64,000 nt of DNA, from NCBI RefSeq assembly GCF_030936135.1, contig NC_082600.1, positions 1,674,001-1,738,000 of the forward strand, written 5' to 3'. Source of the DNA: Gavia stellata. Lineage: Eukaryota; Chordata; Aves; Gaviiformes; Gaviidae. The notes under the pieces are model-generated. The model did not search any database. It was given only the letters and a program-made list of their open reading frames with translations, and was not told where the DNA came from. Made by a program: the position numbers and the translations under genes. How positions within the stretch are numbered: the stretch's first letter is position 1; each line of letters begins with the position of its first letter. This document shows positions 62,086 through 64,000 of the stretch, piece after piece.

Positions 62086-64000
62086 CTTTCAAAATTGGAT
62101 TTTGTCATAAATGGTCGCGCTATCTTAGGTGCAGAGGCCAAAATAGGCTCTAGAGATCAGCCACTAAGTGCCAAGTATTTCCTTTCCCTCACTGGGCTGT
62201 GCAAAGTCTCCCAAAATCCGTAATCAGATCGTGCATTTCTCCCTGATGCTGTACGTGGTACGTGCACTGGTGTGGGAGTCCTCATGTCAGAGAGTATTTT
62301 CTTCTCCTTCCAGGTGGGAATGCTTGACTGACAAACGTTTCCAGAGAGGAGGCACTGAAGAAGGACAAGCACCGCATTTTGTCGGAGCTGGTTTGGATGC
62401 GGGAGCAGCGCGGCGGAGGGCCCGTGTCCACGAGATGGCAGGAGCTGCCTTCTGTGCTTCACCTGGCTCTGAGCAGGGGTCTCTGGCCTGCACACAGCTC
62501 CGCCTGAAACATACTTCTGGTAAAAACATAGTTATTCATAAGGCTTACAATGTTTAGCATTTAAATGTGCCCCCCGTCTGTGATCCTGAGAAATGCAGGC
62601 ACCAGGGAGGGTTCAGGGAAACGTGTTGAGCGGTGCACAGCTAAGCTAAGCATCTCTTGAATTTTGAAAGCTGTGCTTCCTTGCCATGCTCTGCTCTGCT
62701 GCTGGTTATACCCGCTCTCACAGATCTCACAGATCAAGAGAGAAGTGCTTTGGCTGTGCATTCTGAATTTTGCTGTCATGCAGGCCATAGACATTACTGT
62801 CCCAGTTAGTTTCAGTTGGACCCGTTGCCTTGTAGGAGAGCTCAGCACTTTCTGTGGAATGCTTTCTGACCTGATGAAGAAACCAACCACAGCCCTTACT
62901 AAGTTGTTCCGATGACTGTCACTTCAGTGTTAAAACTGGGTACTTTACCTCCTAGCTGAAATTGTTTCGCTTTAGTTTCCAGGCGCTTCCTTTCTCAGCT
63001 GGAATGAAGAGCAGCCTAATGGCAGAGACGTTCAGCCCATGCAGGTGGTGAAAAGCTCACGTCCTTTCACTCTGTTAAATGAAATATGAAAAGCTTCTCT
63101 CATCTCTCCATGCAAGGCAGGTTTTCCAGATCTCGGATCTCCCTGCTGCTTTTACAGAAGTCACTTGGAGATCGGATCCTGGGTGTCCAGCCCCTTCATA
63201 AAGGTGCTCTCCAGTGGCATATACAGTGGCAGTGCCAGTCCCTCCCCCTAGCCTCGGTTCTCCTGCCTGTGCATCCGAGGTTCACCTCTGAGACACTTGC
63301 GCTAGTCCTTCAGCATCTTCCCTTGGGATCAGCCATAACCTTTCCTTAGGAATGTGTACCATAAAGGACTCCTGAATTGTTGCTTTCAGCCCTACCCTGC
63401 TATTGTCATAAGCTGAGCTCATATTTTAACTAGTTGCTCGTTTTTCCTGTTGCTACTGGAGTGTATTCCTCAATGTTTCTTCTCTGGTGATTAGATGCTG
63501 CCTCATTGTTTCCAGTGTAAATGTATTCGTAGCTAATTCATAACTCTGGGTTCTTGTGCTGGCCCTGCCCTTTAGCTTGCTGAATTCTCTCCTTTCACTG
63601 TTATTTTCTCCCTAGTGTCTCTCTAGAGAGCAGTCACCGTTTGTCCCAGCCTTTGTCTCAGATGGAAGCACTAAGCTATGTCTCTTTGCTGCTGCTTCCA
63701 GACTGGTTTGTCTCTGAGTTTGTGTTTTTGAAGCAGATGATCAGAGCTTCTGCTCAGTTCTTTTCTGGTGAGATCAGCACTTACCTTGTACAGGAGCAGT
63801 AGGAATTTCATGTCCTTACTGGGAGCATCCTTCTCTGCATGTCCTCAGATGCTTGATATGAGAATTTCCAGTTTAGTTAATACTTGCAATTCTGGCATAA
63901 GATGTTTCTATAAGGCGTTTGGCTTAGTCAGGTCTAGTTTTTATAAAATCCAATCAATTTCGCAACATCCTGGTAATGGATGCTACTGTCCGAACTCCAT

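Larger units (their letters stand above)
47771..64000. other. Intergenic region right of MIS18BP1
   Basis: About 16 kb, mostly AT-rich, with no recognised protein gene. It holds one CR1 3' fragment (60.4-60.8 kb), simple repeats, a purine-rich AGCCAGAGGCA-type repetitive stretch near 58100-58420, and a small GC/CpG-rich patch at 62330-62510. Several exon-like segments with good splice signals exist (48289-48425, 48563-48603, 51405-51499, 53474-53572, 62314-62519). None can be tied to a known family. In human the corresponding side of MIS18BP1 is gene-poor. Confidence 0.6.

Overview
This window is vertebrate nuclear DNA, almost certainly from a bird. The evidence is intron-split genes, at least seven CR1 LINE copies (the dominant avian retroposon) with the typical 3' end, avian-type solo LTRs, and a sharp CpG island. 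It holds the 3' half of one gene, one complete gene and about 16 kb of mostly non-coding DNA. There is no bacterial-type operon, CRISPR array or phage content, and I see no previously undescribed multi-gene system.

Left third (1-17.9 kb, + strand): the last ten coding exons of FANCM, matching exons 14-23 of the human gene. They start with the giant central exon (1938-3930) and end with the ERCC4-like nuclease fold and the helix-hairpin-helix. The helicase exons lie to the left of the window. All exon phases join, giving 1311 codons before the stop at 17824-17826. Introns carry CR1 copies near 7.6-8.6 kb and 11.05-11.4 kb.

Middle (19.9-47.2 kb, - strand): a complete 16-coding-exon MIS18BP1 (M18BP1/KNL2) of about 1189 codons, arranged tail-to-tail with FANCM. 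A 1.1 kb CR1 copy fills most of the gap between the two 3' ends. From N- to C-terminus the protein shows the conserved Mis18-binding region with two CDK-type sites, a SANTA domain, a CENP-C-like motif and a SANT/Myb domain split by a GC-AG intron, and ends in an acidic tail. Its introns carry an inverted pair of solo LTRs (29.2-30.8 kb) and a 1.4 kb CR1 (44.0-45.5 kb). A CpG island (about 46.64-47.77 kb) covers the first exon and promoter.

Right quarter (47.8-64 kb): intergenic. I find no recognisable gene. There are a few exon-like segments, the best being a phase-matched pair at 48.3-48.6 kb just downstream of the CpG island, plus one CR1 fragment at 60.4-60.8 kb and simple repeats. The exon-like segments are hypotheses only.

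Functionally the two genes are independent. FANCM is a fork-remodelling translocase and scaffold of interstrand-crosslink repair. MIS18BP1 licenses deposition of CENP-A at centromeres. Their order matches the FANCM-MIS18BP1 order I know from human chromosome 14. All protein assignments rest on my recognition of family sequence, not on a database search.
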